A stretch of DNA of 64,000 nucleotides from Bacteroidota bacterium (GTDB lineage: Bacteria > Bacteroidota > Bacteroidia > Flavobacteriales_D > Sanyastnellaceae): positions 1 through 64,000 of the forward strand of contig JAQCBJ010000003.1 in the NCBI GenBank assembly GCA_027621555.1. The letters are read 5' to 3'. This document shows positions 17,532 to 25,492 of this stretch, piece by piece (position 1 is the first letter of the stretch; each line of letters begins with the position of its first letter). The position numbers and the translations under genes are program-made. The notes beneath the pieces were generated by a model. That model was not told the DNA's origin and ran no database searches. It saw only the letters and a program-made list of their open reading frames with translations.

Positions 17532-18488
17532 ATGCAACAGTTCACTGCTTCCCATCCCGTCGAGTTGATCGAGGCCCTGATGACCCACGTTGGGTATGCC
17601 ACGAGAACCCGAGCCCGGAACGCGCTCAAACGGGGTGAGATTTTGGTCAATGGCCAGGTCGTGTCTCGCGGAAGCGACATCCTCGAGCCCGGCGCGGAAG
17701 TTTCGGTGCTCTCCCAAGCGGAAATGGCGAAGCGTGAGCGCACCGGAGGGGTGTCCCCTAAACGTCAGGAAGCAGTGAAATCTCCGGCCTTGCTTCGCGC
17801 TCCCTTCCCGGTGGTTTACGAAGACGACAACGTCTTCATTTACGAGAAGCCTGCCGGTTGGGTGTGTGCTTCACCCAACCCCAAGGTGAAAACCACCTAT
17901 TCTGCGGTCAAGGCCTATTTGGAGTCGAAGGCTCAGGAGCGCGTGGATGTTCATTTCGTCAACAAACTCCCTCGCGAAGCGAGTGGGCTCCTCGTTGTGA
18001 CCAAATCCATGGAGTGGCGGCAGCACCTCCAAACGCACTGGGCGTCCTTTGCCAAGGGCTTGTACGTGATGATCCAGGGACACTTGCCCGCCGACGACGA
18101 TCTGTACTTGCGGCCTGAAAACGCCGAGCCTTATGCGTTGGAATACCGCACCATGCGTGCCACCAACCTCTTTACGTTGCTCAAGTTTAAGGCGGGGTAC
18201 GAAGTGATCAAGGACATGCTCCCGGCCTTGAGGAAAGAAGACTGTTTGCTGATTGGCGTGGGGAAAACGGCACCAGACCCCATCAAGCGAGGCGGCATTC
18301 ACCTCTTTGCCTTGGCCCTTACCGGACCTCAGGGCGAGGTCATCAACGTCAAAACCCGTGTACCGAACGAGTTCTTGAAGCTGGTTCGTGGCGGTTCCTC
18401 ACCCAAGCCGGCTCCGCGCAGCAAATCCCCACAGGGCCCGCGTCAGGGTCGACCCGCACAACAGGGTGGGGAACAAAAAAAGCGCTGA
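17532..18488 (+). CDS. RluA-type pseudouridine synthase-like protein lacking the catalytic aspartate
   Basis: The 318-residue product has an N-terminal S4 RNA-binding domain (RTRARNALKRGEILVNGQ, about residues 25-42) and an RluA-like domain that opens with IYEKPAGWV. The family's catalytic HRLD-x-x-TSGL motif reads NKLPREASGL (residues 144-153): the essential Asp is Pro147 and the His is Asn144. The later HQIRVHL motif is also missing. The C-terminus is a basic, proline-rich tail. The protein probably keeps the fold and RNA binding but not the isomerase reaction, unless it uses other residues. It is possibly a ribosome or rRNA chaperone. The start is set by the adjacent -7 box and by the S4 domain. 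Confidence 0.72.
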   Translation: MQQFTASHPVELIEALMTHVGYATRTRARNALKRGEILVNGQVVSRGSDILEPGAEVSVLSQAEMAKRERTGGVSPKRQEAVKSPALLRAPFPVVYEDDNVFIYEKPAGWVCASPNPKVKTTYSAVKAYLESKAQERVDVHFVNKLPREASGLLVVTKSMEWRQHLQTHWASFAKGLYVMIQGHLPADDDLYLRPENAEPYALEYRTMRATNLFTLLKFKAGYEVIKDMLPALRKEDCLLIGVGKTAPDPIKRGGIHLFALALTGPQGEVINVKTRVPNEFLKLVRGGSSPKPAPRSKSPQGPRQGRPAQQGGEQKKR

Positions 18489-18491
18489 TTC

Positions 18492-18677
18492 TCAGAGAGA
18501 GAACCGGCGCTCGACCCAGTCGCGAAGCGTTTGTGCTTCTTGGACGGGCAATTCTTTGAAGGCCAACCTGAGTGCCCGCCGCATTTGCGTGGGCTGTTGG
18601 TGTACGTGGCGGATCAAGGTTTGGAATTCTCTCAGGCGATCTGGTTCATGCTGGAGAGGAATACCGTTGAGTGCCAT
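18492..18677 (-). CDS. Small hypothetical protein, helical and basic
   Basis: A 61-residue frame in an otherwise empty gap, ending 4 bp from the convergent RluA-like gene. The product is Arg/Leu/Gln-rich and looks mostly helical, with a C-terminal LRDWVERRFSL. There is no signal peptide, Cys motif or recognised domain. Its reality rests on placement and sensible composition; no promoter box was seen. Confidence 0.5.
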   Translation of the reverse strand: MALNGIPLQHEPDRLREFQTLIRHVHQQPTQMRRALRLAFKELPVQEAQTLRDWVERRFSL

Positions 18678-18772
18678 AGTTTGTTTGATTGCAGGATGGT
18701 CTTGGTACGGGATTGGTTATGGAAAGTTTCACACCTCGGAAGAATGCTTCACGGAAACGGTCTGAAACGCCC

Positions 18773-18780
18773 TAATTTCG
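18773..18780 (+). promoter_or_regulatory. Candidate -7 box for the thiolase gene
   Basis: TAATTTCG matches TAnnTTTG with one mismatch, 28 bases before the thiolase ATG. No TTG at -33 spacing was found. Confidence 0.4.
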
Positions 18781-18808
18781 CGGGGTATTTCAACGAAAAA
18801 CTCCATCC

Positions 18809-19987
18809 ATGTCACGTCCCGTCTACATCGTTTCTGCCGTCCGAACGCCCATGGGCAGTTTTCAAGGAGCCTTGTCTTCTGTGCCCGCCCCTCAACTCGG
18901 CGCCACCGCCATCGCGGGGGCATTGAAAGCTGCAGGCGTGGCACCCGACGCGGTGGAGGAGGTGTACATGGGGAACGTGTTGCAGGCAGGAGTGGGGCAG
19001 GCTCCTGCTCGTCAGGCTGCGCTCGGCGCCGGTTTGGGCCCCAACGTCCCTTGCACCACAGTGAACAAGGTATGTGCGAGCGGAATGAAGGCCATTGCTT
19101 TGGCAGCCCAAACCATTGCGCTCGGCGACGCCGACGTGGTGATCGCTGGTGGGATGGAAAACATGAGCTCCGTGCCGCATTACCTCGACGGCCGGAAAGG
19201 CGTGAAGTTTGGCAACATCAAGGTTCAGGACGGCATGCTCCTCGACGGCCTAACTGACGTCTACAACGCGACGCACATGGGAAATTGCGCAGAGTTGTGC
19301 GCACGTGAGAAGAACGTGACGCGTGAGGAGCAAGACGCGTTCGCTGTGGAGAGTTACCGACGCGCGACCGAAGCATGGGACGCCGGCAAATTCAATGCCG
19401 AAGTGGTTCCGGTGAATGTGCCACAGCGACGTGGTGACGACGTCGTGGTGGACCGCGATGAAGAATACACGAACGTCCGTCTGGACAAGATTCCCTCGTT
19501 GCGCCCCGCCTTTGACAAAGACGGAACGGTCACAGCCGCCAATGCGTCCACGCTGAATGACGGGGCTTCTGCCTTGGTTTTGGCTTCCGAGGAGGCCGTC
19601 GCCAAGCACGGACTGAAGCCCTTGGCTAAAATCTTGGCCACCGCCGACGCTGCCCAAGCACCGGAGTGGTTCACTACGGCACCTTCGCTCGCGATTCCTA
19701 AAGCCTTGAACAAGGCGGGCATGTCGACGGGCGATGTGGATTTGTGGGAATTGAACGAAGCCTTCAGCGTGGTTGGAATTGCCAACAACCGAGAATTGGG
19801 GTTGGATCCGGCCAACGTCAATGTGCACGGTGGAGCTGTGGCGTTGGGACACCCGCTCGGATCGAGCGGCTCACGCATTGTGGTGACGCTTCTTCACGCC
19901 CTTCGTGACCGAGGCTTGTCCAAAGGGGCAGCCGGCATCTGCAATGGAGGAGGAGGCGCATCGGCCATTGTGATCGAGCTGGCCTGA
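18809..19987 (+). CDS. Acetyl-CoA C-acetyltransferase / 3-ketoacyl-CoA thiolase
   Basis: This 392-residue, cytoplasmic, full-length thiolase condenses or cleaves acyl-CoA with acetyl-CoA. The nucleophile is Cys89 in VNKVCASGMK. The other motifs are GGMENMS, NEAF, the catalytic His in GGAVALGHPLGSSG near the C-terminus, and the second Cys in GICNGGGGASA. Length and motifs suit AtoB/FadA-type degradative thiolases; the chain-length preference cannot be read. The 3-hydroxyacyl-CoA dehydrogenase gene 0.8 kb away (opposite strand) supports a role in beta-oxidation or short-chain acyl-CoA metabolism. The next gene starts 5 bp after the stop and is probably cotranscribed. Confidence 0.93.
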   Translation: MSRPVYIVSAVRTPMGSFQGALSSVPAPQLGATAIAGALKAAGVAPDAVEEVYMGNVLQAGVGQAPARQAALGAGLGPNVPCTTVNKVCASGMKAIALAAQTIALGDADVVIAGGMENMSSVPHYLDGRKGVKFGNIKVQDGMLLDGLTDVYNATHMGNCAELCAREKNVTREEQDAFAVESYRRATEAWDAGKFNAEVVPVNVPQRRGDDVVVDRDEEYTNVRLDKIPSLRPAFDKDGTVTAANASTLNDGASALVLASEEAVAKHGLKPLAKILATADAAQAPEWFTTAPSLAIPKALNKAGMSTGDVDLWELNEAFSVVGIANNRELGLDPANVNVHGGAVALGHPLGSSGSRIVVTLLHALRDRGLSKGAAGICNGGGGASAIVIELA

Positions 19988-19992
19988 TTCCT

Positions 19993-20763
19993 ATGGCACG
20001 ACCTCTGGGACAGGCGTGGGCGTTTCTCAGCCACGTGCCCTTGCGGGCAGAAGCTTACGACCGTTCCGAATGCGTGAACGAAGTGTTGGCAGGCGAAACC
20101 GTCATGGAGTTGGCGTTGGGTGCCGGAAACTGGGTTGAAGTTGAGTTGCCGGACGGGTACAGAGGTTGGATGGACCGCCGTCAGCTTCGTCCGGTCACCA
20201 CGATGTGGGTGGGGCAGCCCCTGCGATTGGCAGAACTGAGCTCCGCTTGGGATAATGTGGCCGGAGGGTGGCTTCCTGCAGGAGCTTGCGTTCGGCAATC
20301 GGGTTCGACATGGTTTTTGGGGGAAGATGAAATTCGCCCCACGAGCAAGGTGCCTTCACCGTTTGACGGCGGAATGGCGGATTGGGCACTCACCATGTTG
20401 GGGGTTCCCTACCATTGGGGTGGCCGTACAGGGTGGGGCTTCGATTGCAGCGGGCTGGTTTCGCTTGCGGCGGCCCTCGTCGGCATCCAAGTGCCACGCG
20501 ACGCGTCCCAACAATTCAAGGTTGGAATCGACGTGGACTTGAAGGAAATCCAACGCGACGACGTCGCTTTTTTCCAAAACGAAGAGGGCCGAATCACCCA
20601 CGTCGGCCTTTGCGACGGGTCGGGAAAAGTCATCCACGCGTCAGGCGAAGTTCGAGTGGATGTGCTCGACGGCCAGGATTTGCGGCGACATGAAGACGGC
20701 GTAGTCAGTCACCGGCTTGCGGGCGTAAAGCGTTGGCGCCGTTTGGACGGCCAACCTCAATAA
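19993..20763 (+). CDS. NlpC/P60 cysteine peptidase with SH3-like domain
   Basis: The 256-residue product has an N-terminal SH3-type region (about 15-120, with GNWVEVEL and RGWMDRRQL) and a C-terminal C40 peptidase domain (125-250). The catalytic residues are visible: Cys152 in FDCSGLV, His203 in THVGL and His215 in VIHASG. The family cuts D-Glu/meso-diaminopimelate bonds in cell-wall peptides. No signal peptide is visible, so it may recycle muropeptides in the cytoplasm, like YkfC-type enzymes. Its end overlaps the convergent dehydrogenase gene by 7 bp, leaving no room for a terminator. Confidence 0.88.
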   Translation: MARPLGQAWAFLSHVPLRAEAYDRSECVNEVLAGETVMELALGAGNWVEVELPDGYRGWMDRRQLRPVTTMWVGQPLRLAELSSAWDNVAGGWLPAGACVRQSGSTWFLGEDEIRPTSKVPSPFDGGMADWALTMLGVPYHWGGRTGWGFDCSGLVSLAAALVGIQVPRDASQQFKVGIDVDLKEIQRDDVAFFQNEEGRITHVGLCDGSGKVIHASGEVRVDVLDGQDLRRHEDGVVSHRLAGVKRWRRLDGQPQ

Positions 20764-21911
20764 AAGGTCTTGCCCAACCTTGCCATGTCTCGCAGGAGCG
20801 GAGACACGCGATAGCGCTCTTCTCCGTAGCGCTGGTGAAAGGAGTCCAAGATGTTGGTGAGCTCTTGAATGCCCCATTCGTCGGCCCATGCCAGAAGCCC
20901 CTTGGGGTAGTTGACCCCTTTTTGCATGGCGAGGTCAATGTCTTCGACGGAGGCCACTTGCCAAAACACCGCATCAGCCGCTTCATTCATCAACATGGAG
21001 AGAATGCGCTCGGCAACTCCCTCAACAACCTGACCTTCTGTCGCCGCTCCAATTGCGTGGTTGTGCTGGTAAAACCCGCGCCCCGTTTTTCGTCCCAGCC
21101 AATTTGCTGCGACCAGTTGGCGCTGGGTGTGGCTGGGCCGGTAGCGTGAGTCGCCGTAAAAAGCCTGGTGGACCGTGGACGTGACCGCGTAATTGACGTC
21201 GTGGCCAATGAGGTCCATCAATTCAAACGGGCCCATTCTGAACCCCTGTGCCCGCATGGAAGCGTCGATGTCCGCAACGGAAGCCACGCCTTCCTCCAGA
21301 AGCCGAATGCCCTCGCTGTAAAACGGGCGTGCCACGCGATTCACAATGAACCCTGGCGTGTCTTTCGCCGAGGCGGGCGACTTGCCCCAAGCCGCCATTT
21401 CCTCGACGCCGTGTTGAGCAAGCTCGGTCGGGGTTTGCAACGCTGGAACCACTTCCACAAGAGCCATTAAAGGCGCAGGATTGAAGAAGTGCAGCCCCAA
21501 AACGCGCTCGGGATGTCGGCAGGCGCGAGCCAACGCTGTGACCGAAAGGGAGGAGGTGTTGGTCGCCAACACGGTTTCCGTGGTCACAAGGTCCTCAAGT
21601 TGTCGAAACAAGGTGGATTTCACATCGAGGTCTTCCACGATCGCTTCGATGACCACGTCGCAGTTGGACAACGCATCGAGGTTGGCAACGCGCTGGATAC
21701 GTTGGGCTATAGATTGGGAGGCCTCTTCGGTCATTCGACCTTTCTCTACGAGACGAGCAAGGACTTTGGACAAGGCGCGTTCACTCCGCTCCAAGGCCTC
21801 CTCAGAGGCGTCAACGAGAACCACCTCTCGGCCTGCTTGGGCCGCTACTTGAGCAATGCCGCTGCCCATGGTGCCTGCACCAACAATGCCTACTCTTTGC
21901 CACTTCTTCAT
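20757..21911 (-). CDS. 3-hydroxyacyl-CoA dehydrogenase, NAD-dependent
   Basis: The start at 21911 (MKKWQRVGIVGAGTMG) is fixed by the N-terminal Rossmann motif GAGTMGSGIA and by a -7 box four bases upstream; a longer frame to 22139 is rejected. The 384-residue product oxidises 3-hydroxyacyl-CoA to 3-ketoacyl-CoA. Conserved parts are HFFNPAP-LM-LVEVV, the NRVARPFY helix, GPFELMDLIGHDVN, and a C-terminal repeat of the dimerisation domain (MNEAADA...DIDLAMQKGVNYPKG), a two-domain architecture like PaaH/PaaC-type enzymes. It pairs functionally with the nearby thiolase. Confidence 0.9.
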   Translation of the reverse strand: MKKWQRVGIVGAGTMGSGIAQVAAQAGREVVLVDASEEALERSERALSKVLARLVEKGRMTEEASQSIAQRIQRVANLDALSNCDVVIEAIVEDLDVKSTLFRQLEDLVTTETVLATNTSSLSVTALARACRHPERVLGLHFFNPAPLMALVEVVPALQTPTELAQHGVEEMAAWGKSPASAKDTPGFIVNRVARPFYSEGIRLLEEGVASVADIDASMRAQGFRMGPFELMDLIGHDVNYAVTSTVHQAFYGDSRYRPSHTQRQLVAANWLGRKTGRGFYQHNHAIGAATEGQVVEGVAERILSMLMNEAADAVFWQVASVEDIDLAMQKGVNYPKGLLAWADEWGIQELTNILDSFHQRYGEERYRVSPLLRDMARLGKTFY

Positions 21912-21915
21912 GTTG

Positions 21916-21923
21916 CGAAGGTA
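21916..21923 (-). promoter_or_regulatory. -7 box four bases before the dehydrogenase start
   Basis: On the minus strand TACCTTCG is followed by CAAC and the ATG at 21911. It has one mismatch to TAnnTTTG. At 19-base spacing the -33 triplet is GTG instead of TTG. Confidence 0.55.
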
Positions 21924-22008
21924 GTGGCGAACGACGGCGATGCACCGAACGATGGCACTGGCAAATTCAGGGGCTTGACCCAAGTAAACTGCCGCGACAT
22001 TCCATTTC

Positions 22009-22284
22009 ATGAAAACACAGAAGAACTCGGTCTTTGCCTGGAAGGGAACGACATGGAAGGTCAAACGAACGCTGGACAGGAACCGCGCCTTGCTGAAAGC
22101 GCTGCGTTTGGAGACTTTGCAAGCGGCGGAGGAGGCCAACGAATGGCTCGCTCGAAGGGGGTTTGACTTTGATTACCACACGCATGTCGCCACCACCGAA
22201 GAAGGGAAGTTGGCGGTCATGTGTTTTGATGAAGGCTACGTGCTTGAAGCTGGAGGGGTAGTGCCTGTTCAACAGCAACCGTGA
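22009..22284 (+). CDS. Small hypothetical protein, 91 residues
   Basis: The frame fills the gap between the dehydrogenase promoter and the convergent helicase gene, ending 1 bp from the helicase stop. The product reads like a real soluble protein: a basic start (KGTTWKVKRTLDRNRALLK), a helical middle (ETLQAAEEANEWLARRG) and a C-terminal beta stretch (GKLAVMCFDEGYVLEAGG). No domain was recognised. The start could also be a little further in; no promoter match is clear. Confidence 0.55.
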   Translation: MKTQKNSVFAWKGTTWKVKRTLDRNRALLKALRLETLQAAEEANEWLARRGFDFDYHTHVATTEEGKLAVMCFDEGYVLEAGGVVPVQQQP

Positions 22285-22285
22285 T

Positions 22286-23578
22286 TCAGCGCCGGCGTTT
22301 GGGTCGGTTGGTTGGCTTGGAAGATGAGTTTCCTTTTCGCTTTTTCTCGTGAAAGGCCCCCTTGTAGGTTGGATCCGCCTTTCGCTTTTGAAAGTCGATC
22401 GTTCTCGCCATGGCTTTGGCTTCCCACGGTGGGGTTTCTGGAATCTCCACGTCAGATGGGATGGCGAGGTCTTCTGGCCGGTTGTCTCCGGCAAGGTGCT
22501 TCAACACTTTGGACCAACTCACTTCGTCTGTGGGGTCAACCAACGTGTAGGCGGTCCCTTCGCGATCGGCTCGGCCTGTTCGGCCAATGCGATGCACGTA
22601 ATCGTCCGACATGCGCGGCACCGTGAAATTGATGACGAGTTCAGTTTCAGGAACGTCAATGCCTCGTGCGCTCACGTCGGTGCTGACCAGGACACGTGCA
22701 TCACCCGATCGAAACTTACCCATCGCGGCAAGGCGAGTGTGTTGGGCCTTGTTGGAGTGAATCTCTGCCACCTCACCAGGCAACGCTTCCTCCAAGGCCT
22801 GTCGGACTCGCTTTGCGTCGTCTTTGGTCCTGACAAACAAGAGGGCCCTAGAAGCTGGATGGCTTTGGGTCAGCCAATGCAGCACCACATTGATCTTGGT
22901 CTGCACGTTGGGAGCCCGGAGGACATGTTGTTTGACTGTGGCCACGGGGGTTCCTTCCGGCGTGACTTCAATGCGCGTGGGCCAAAGCAAAAATTCGTCG
23001 GCCAATTTCTCCACGCGAGTGGGGAATGTCGCGCTGAAAAGAAGGTTTTGTCGTTTTCGAGGAATCACTTCGAGGATGTCCCGAAGCTGGGGCATGAACC
23101 CCATGTCCATCATCCGGTCGGCCTCGTCCAGCACCATGGAATGGATCTTTTTGGTGACCAACGCGCCGCGCAGGTACAGCTCCAGAAAGCGCCCGGGGGT
23201 GGCCACCACCACGTCCACGCCGTCATCAAGCGCGGCAATCTGGGTCTTGGGACCAACGCCGCCTACCAAGGCCAGCGAACGAATGTCTGTGTGGACGGCA
23301 AAATCCAAGACTGCGCTGTGCACTTGCAACGCCAGTTCCTTGGTGGGAACAAGGATGGCGATCCTTGGAGCTCCGTCTTGACGTCCTTTCATCTTTTGCA
23401 GGAGGGGCACGACGTAGGCTGCCGTCTTGCCTGTGCCTGTTTGGGCCACGCCAATGACATCTTGACCCGCCAAAATTTTAGGAATGGCTTGAACCTGAAT
23501 TGGGGTCGGTATTCGAAACCCCAAATCCTCAAAAGCATTCAAAAATTGCCGTTTCAACTTGAGCTCCTCGAACTGCAT
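22286..23578 (-). CDS. DEAD-box ATP-dependent RNA helicase, RhlE-like
   Basis: The 430-residue product has all core motifs in order: the Q-motif region (GFRIPTPIQ), motif I AQTGTGKTA, Ia PTKELALQ, GG, Ib TPGR, motif II VLDEADRM, motif III SAT, motif V STDVSARGID and motif VI HRIGRTGRA. A basic tail (KKRKGNSSSKPTNRPKRRR type) probably aids RNA binding. Cytoplasmic; unwinds RNA in ribosome assembly or decay. The gene is divergent from the acyltransferase with only 33 bp between start codons, and its own -7 box lies four bases upstream. Confidence 0.94.
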   Translation of the reverse strand: MQFEELKLKRQFLNAFEDLGFRIPTPIQVQAIPKILAGQDVIGVAQTGTGKTAAYVVPLLQKMKGRQDGAPRIAILVPTKELALQVHSAVLDFAVHTDIRSLALVGGVGPKTQIAALDDGVDVVVATPGRFLELYLRGALVTKKIHSMVLDEADRMMDMGFMPQLRDILEVIPRKRQNLLFSATFPTRVEKLADEFLLWPTRIEVTPEGTPVATVKQHVLRAPNVQTKINVVLHWLTQSHPASRALLFVRTKDDAKRVRQALEEALPGEVAEIHSNKAQHTRLAAMGKFRSGDARVLVSTDVSARGIDVPETELVINFTVPRMSDDYVHRIGRTGRADREGTAYTLVDPTDEVSWSKVLKHLAGDNRPEDLAIPSDVEIPETPPWEAKAMARTIDFQKRKADPTYKGAFHEKKRKGNSSSKPTNRPKRRR

Positions 23579-23608
23579 TGGCCAAAGGTAGGGGGCAACC
23601 TATCTTGC
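23578..23608 (+). promoter_or_regulatory. Promoter of the acyltransferase gene, abutting its start codon
   Basis: TTG at 23578-23580, 20 bases, then TATCTTGC (23601-23608), three bases before ATG 23612. The TTG overlaps the helicase start codon on the other strand, so two promoters are interleaved in 33 bp. Confidence 0.55.
23583..23590 (-). promoter_or_regulatory. -7 box four bases before the helicase start
   Basis: TACCTTTG on the minus strand is a perfect TAnnTTTG, followed by GCCA and the ATG at 23578. No TTG is present at -33 spacing. Confidence 0.6.
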
Positions 23609-23611
23609 GGC

Positions 23612-24784
23612 ATGATTGAACGGGAAGTCAGCTTGTCTGAATTTGCAGACATGGCGCCGCTCAAGGGCTCAGAGGCGAAGGCCGCGCTGGAACGATTGAG
23701 GGTGTCGCGCAATTGGGAGGGCGATTTGAGTCGAATGATCCCAGAAGAAGATGCCCGTCGCTTGATGGAGCGTTGGGCTCAAGTTTCTGACACCATCGGT
23801 TTTCAGTCGAACGTGGTGAAGCCTTTCTTGGAGAGCCTTATGGCCCAAACCACACAGGGAGTCTCCTGGAACGCCGCTCCGAACTCGATGGACCGCGGCA
23901 TGTTGTTTCTGAGCAACCACCGAGACATTGTGCTCGACCCTTCTCTGGTCAATGTGGCGTTGTTGGACCACGGACGTGGGTCCACCGAGATTGGCATTGG
24001 TTCGAATTTGCTCGGATCTCCATGGGTCAGTGACCTGGTGAGGCTCAACCGTTGTTTTGTCGTCGAACGATCGGGGTCAGCGCGCGAGCGTTACGAGCAC
24101 AGCCAGCGAACCGCCCGGTACATCCGTCACGTCGTCCGACAAGACGTGCCAGTTTGGTTGGCGCATCGAGAAGGCCGGGCCAAGGATGGCATGGATGCGA
24201 CGGCACCAGCATTGATGCGCACCCTTTCAGACGGTTGCCAACCTGAGGTTTGGAACAACTTGAATGCGGTTCCTGTCTCCATCAGTTACGAGTGGGACCC
24301 GTGCGACGTCCTCAAGGTGAATGAATTGCTTCACACCGAGAAAACGGGGCAATACCATAAAGCCCCAGGCGAGGACGAACGGAGCATGTGGACGGGTTTG
24401 GTCGGCCAAAAGGGAAGGGTTCACCTTGAATTCGGGAAAATCCTCGAATGGGAAGAGAACGAGGGCGCAAAAAAGGCGGAGCGTGACATGGCAACCACGT
24501 TTGACCGGCACCTCATGAGCGGAATGAAGCCTTGGCCCAACCAGGGTTTGGCAGCGAGTCACTTGGGCTTGGATGCAAGCATTGTGGCCTTGGCTGACGT
24601 CCCGACGGATGACGAGAAAGAAGCGTTTCAACAGCGCATGAATCACGTCTCCTCCCAATTGGAGGGGCTTGGTTGGTCGAAAGAAGAAGCCACTGAAAAG
24701 TGGTGCCAAATCTTGTCGGCTCCCTTAACCCAACGCCACGCGCTGTTGGATCAAGCTGGCCACAGCCACGGCGCCAGCCACTGA
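23612..24784 (+). CDS. PlsC-like acyltransferase
   Basis: The 390-residue product carries a glycerolphosphate-acyltransferase-type core with the motif FLSNHRDIVLDPSL (His103, Asp109), followed by EIGIGSNLL and a basic FVVERSGSARER segment and VWLAHREGRAKDG. The His-to-Asp spacing is one longer than the usual H-x4-D, but the context (NHRD-I-V-L-D) is compact and probably a family variant. Likely role: adding an acyl chain to lysophosphatidate or a related lipid at the inner face of the membrane. A 1.2-kb open extension upstream of 23612 is antisense to the helicase and is rejected. The last 60 bp overlap the convergent SpoU gene. Confidence 0.8.
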   Translation: MIEREVSLSEFADMAPLKGSEAKAALERLRVSRNWEGDLSRMIPEEDARRLMERWAQVSDTIGFQSNVVKPFLESLMAQTTQGVSWNAAPNSMDRGMLFLSNHRDIVLDPSLVNVALLDHGRGSTEIGIGSNLLGSPWVSDLVRLNRCFVVERSGSARERYEHSQRTARYIRHVVRQDVPVWLAHREGRAKDGMDATAPALMRTLSDGCQPEVWNNLNAVPVSISYEWDPCDVLKVNELLHTEKTGQYHKAPGEDERSMWTGLVGQKGRVHLEFGKILEWEENEGAKKAERDMATTFDRHLMSGMKPWPNQGLAASHLGLDASIVALADVPTDDEKEAFQQRMNHVSSQLEGLGWSKEEATEKWCQILSAPLTQRHALLDQAGHSHGASH

Positions 24785-25492
24785 CGCATTCAGAGATTCG
24801 GCACGACCGGCGCCGGGGATGGACGCGATGGCGTTGCAAGACTTCCGGACCTCATCAGACAACCCGTGCGATTCGGATCCGACCACGAGCAGGGTGGGGG
24901 CGGTGATGTTTCCAGGTTGAAACAAGTTCTCCCCTCCGGCATCCAAGCCGACCACGTTGCCCTTCAAATCGGTCGGGACCTCGTCCCACTCACACACGCA
25001 AATGGGCACGTGAAACACCGAGCCCATGGCGCTCTGTATCGTCTTGGGTGACAACGGGTCTGCGGATAGTGCACTTACAACGATTCCAGACAACCCAAAC
25101 CAATCGGCAACCCTGATCAAGGTGCCAACGTTGCCTGGGTCAGAGAGGTTGTCGAGGTAGAGCAGCATGCCGTTCTTTTCAGGCAACTGGTTGAAATGAT
25201 CCGGAACATGAGCCACCGCCAACAGGCCTGGGGGCGACTTGAATGCCGACATCATTTCCATGTCCTTGGCGGAAACCTCCAACCGTGGAGTGGACGCCAC
25301 GCTCTCAGAGGATTCCCAAAAATTCGAGTCTTTCCAGGGTGGCGTGAAGTAGATTCGTTCCACCTCCCAAGTACTTTCGCACAATTCACGAATGCACTTT
25401 TCTCCCTCAACCATGGCTTTGCGCGTTTCCCACCGCGCGCTTCTTCGCTTCAATTGGCGGACTTCTTGCCGAAGGCTTTTAGGCATGGTCAT
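24725..25492 (-). CDS. SpoU/TrmH-family RNA 2'-O-methyltransferase
   Basis: The 255-residue SPOUT-fold enzyme methylates ribose 2'-OH in rRNA or tRNA using S-adenosylmethionine. The N-terminal substrate-binding part has R-x-x-RKAMVEGEKCIREL. The catalytic domain shows LDNLSDPGNVGTLIR, SAMGSVFH-P, LVVGSESHGLS and IPGAGRAESLNASVAGAV, the knot motifs. An ATG at 25486 would also serve as start. It overlaps the acyltransferase 3' end by 60 bp and its 5' end lies inside the divergent Omp85 gene's N-terminal coding region. Confidence 0.92.
   Translation of the reverse strand: MTMPKSLRQEVRQLKRRSARWETRKAMVEGEKCIRELCESTWEVERIYFTPPWKDSNFWESSESVASTPRLEVSAKDMEMMSAFKSPPGLLAVAHVPDHFNQLPEKNGMLLYLDNLSDPGNVGTLIRVADWFGLSGIVVSALSADPLSPKTIQSAMGSVFHVPICVCEWDEVPTDLKGNVVGLDAGGENLFQPGNITAPTLLVVGSESHGLSDEVRKSCNAIASIPGAGRAESLNASVAGAVAVASLIQQRVALG
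25372..25379 (+). promoter_or_regulatory. Candidate -7 box for the Omp85 gene, inside the SpoU coding region
   Basis: TACTTTCG (one mismatch) ends 12 bases before ATG 25392 and 33 bases before ATG 25413. It supports a start well inside the oppositely transcribed SpoU gene. Confidence 0.4.

Noticed and set aside
22349-23611. 421-codon open extension upstream of the acyltransferase
   Set aside because: It is entirely antisense to the helicase gene; the conserved acyltransferase begins at 23612 right after a promoter box.
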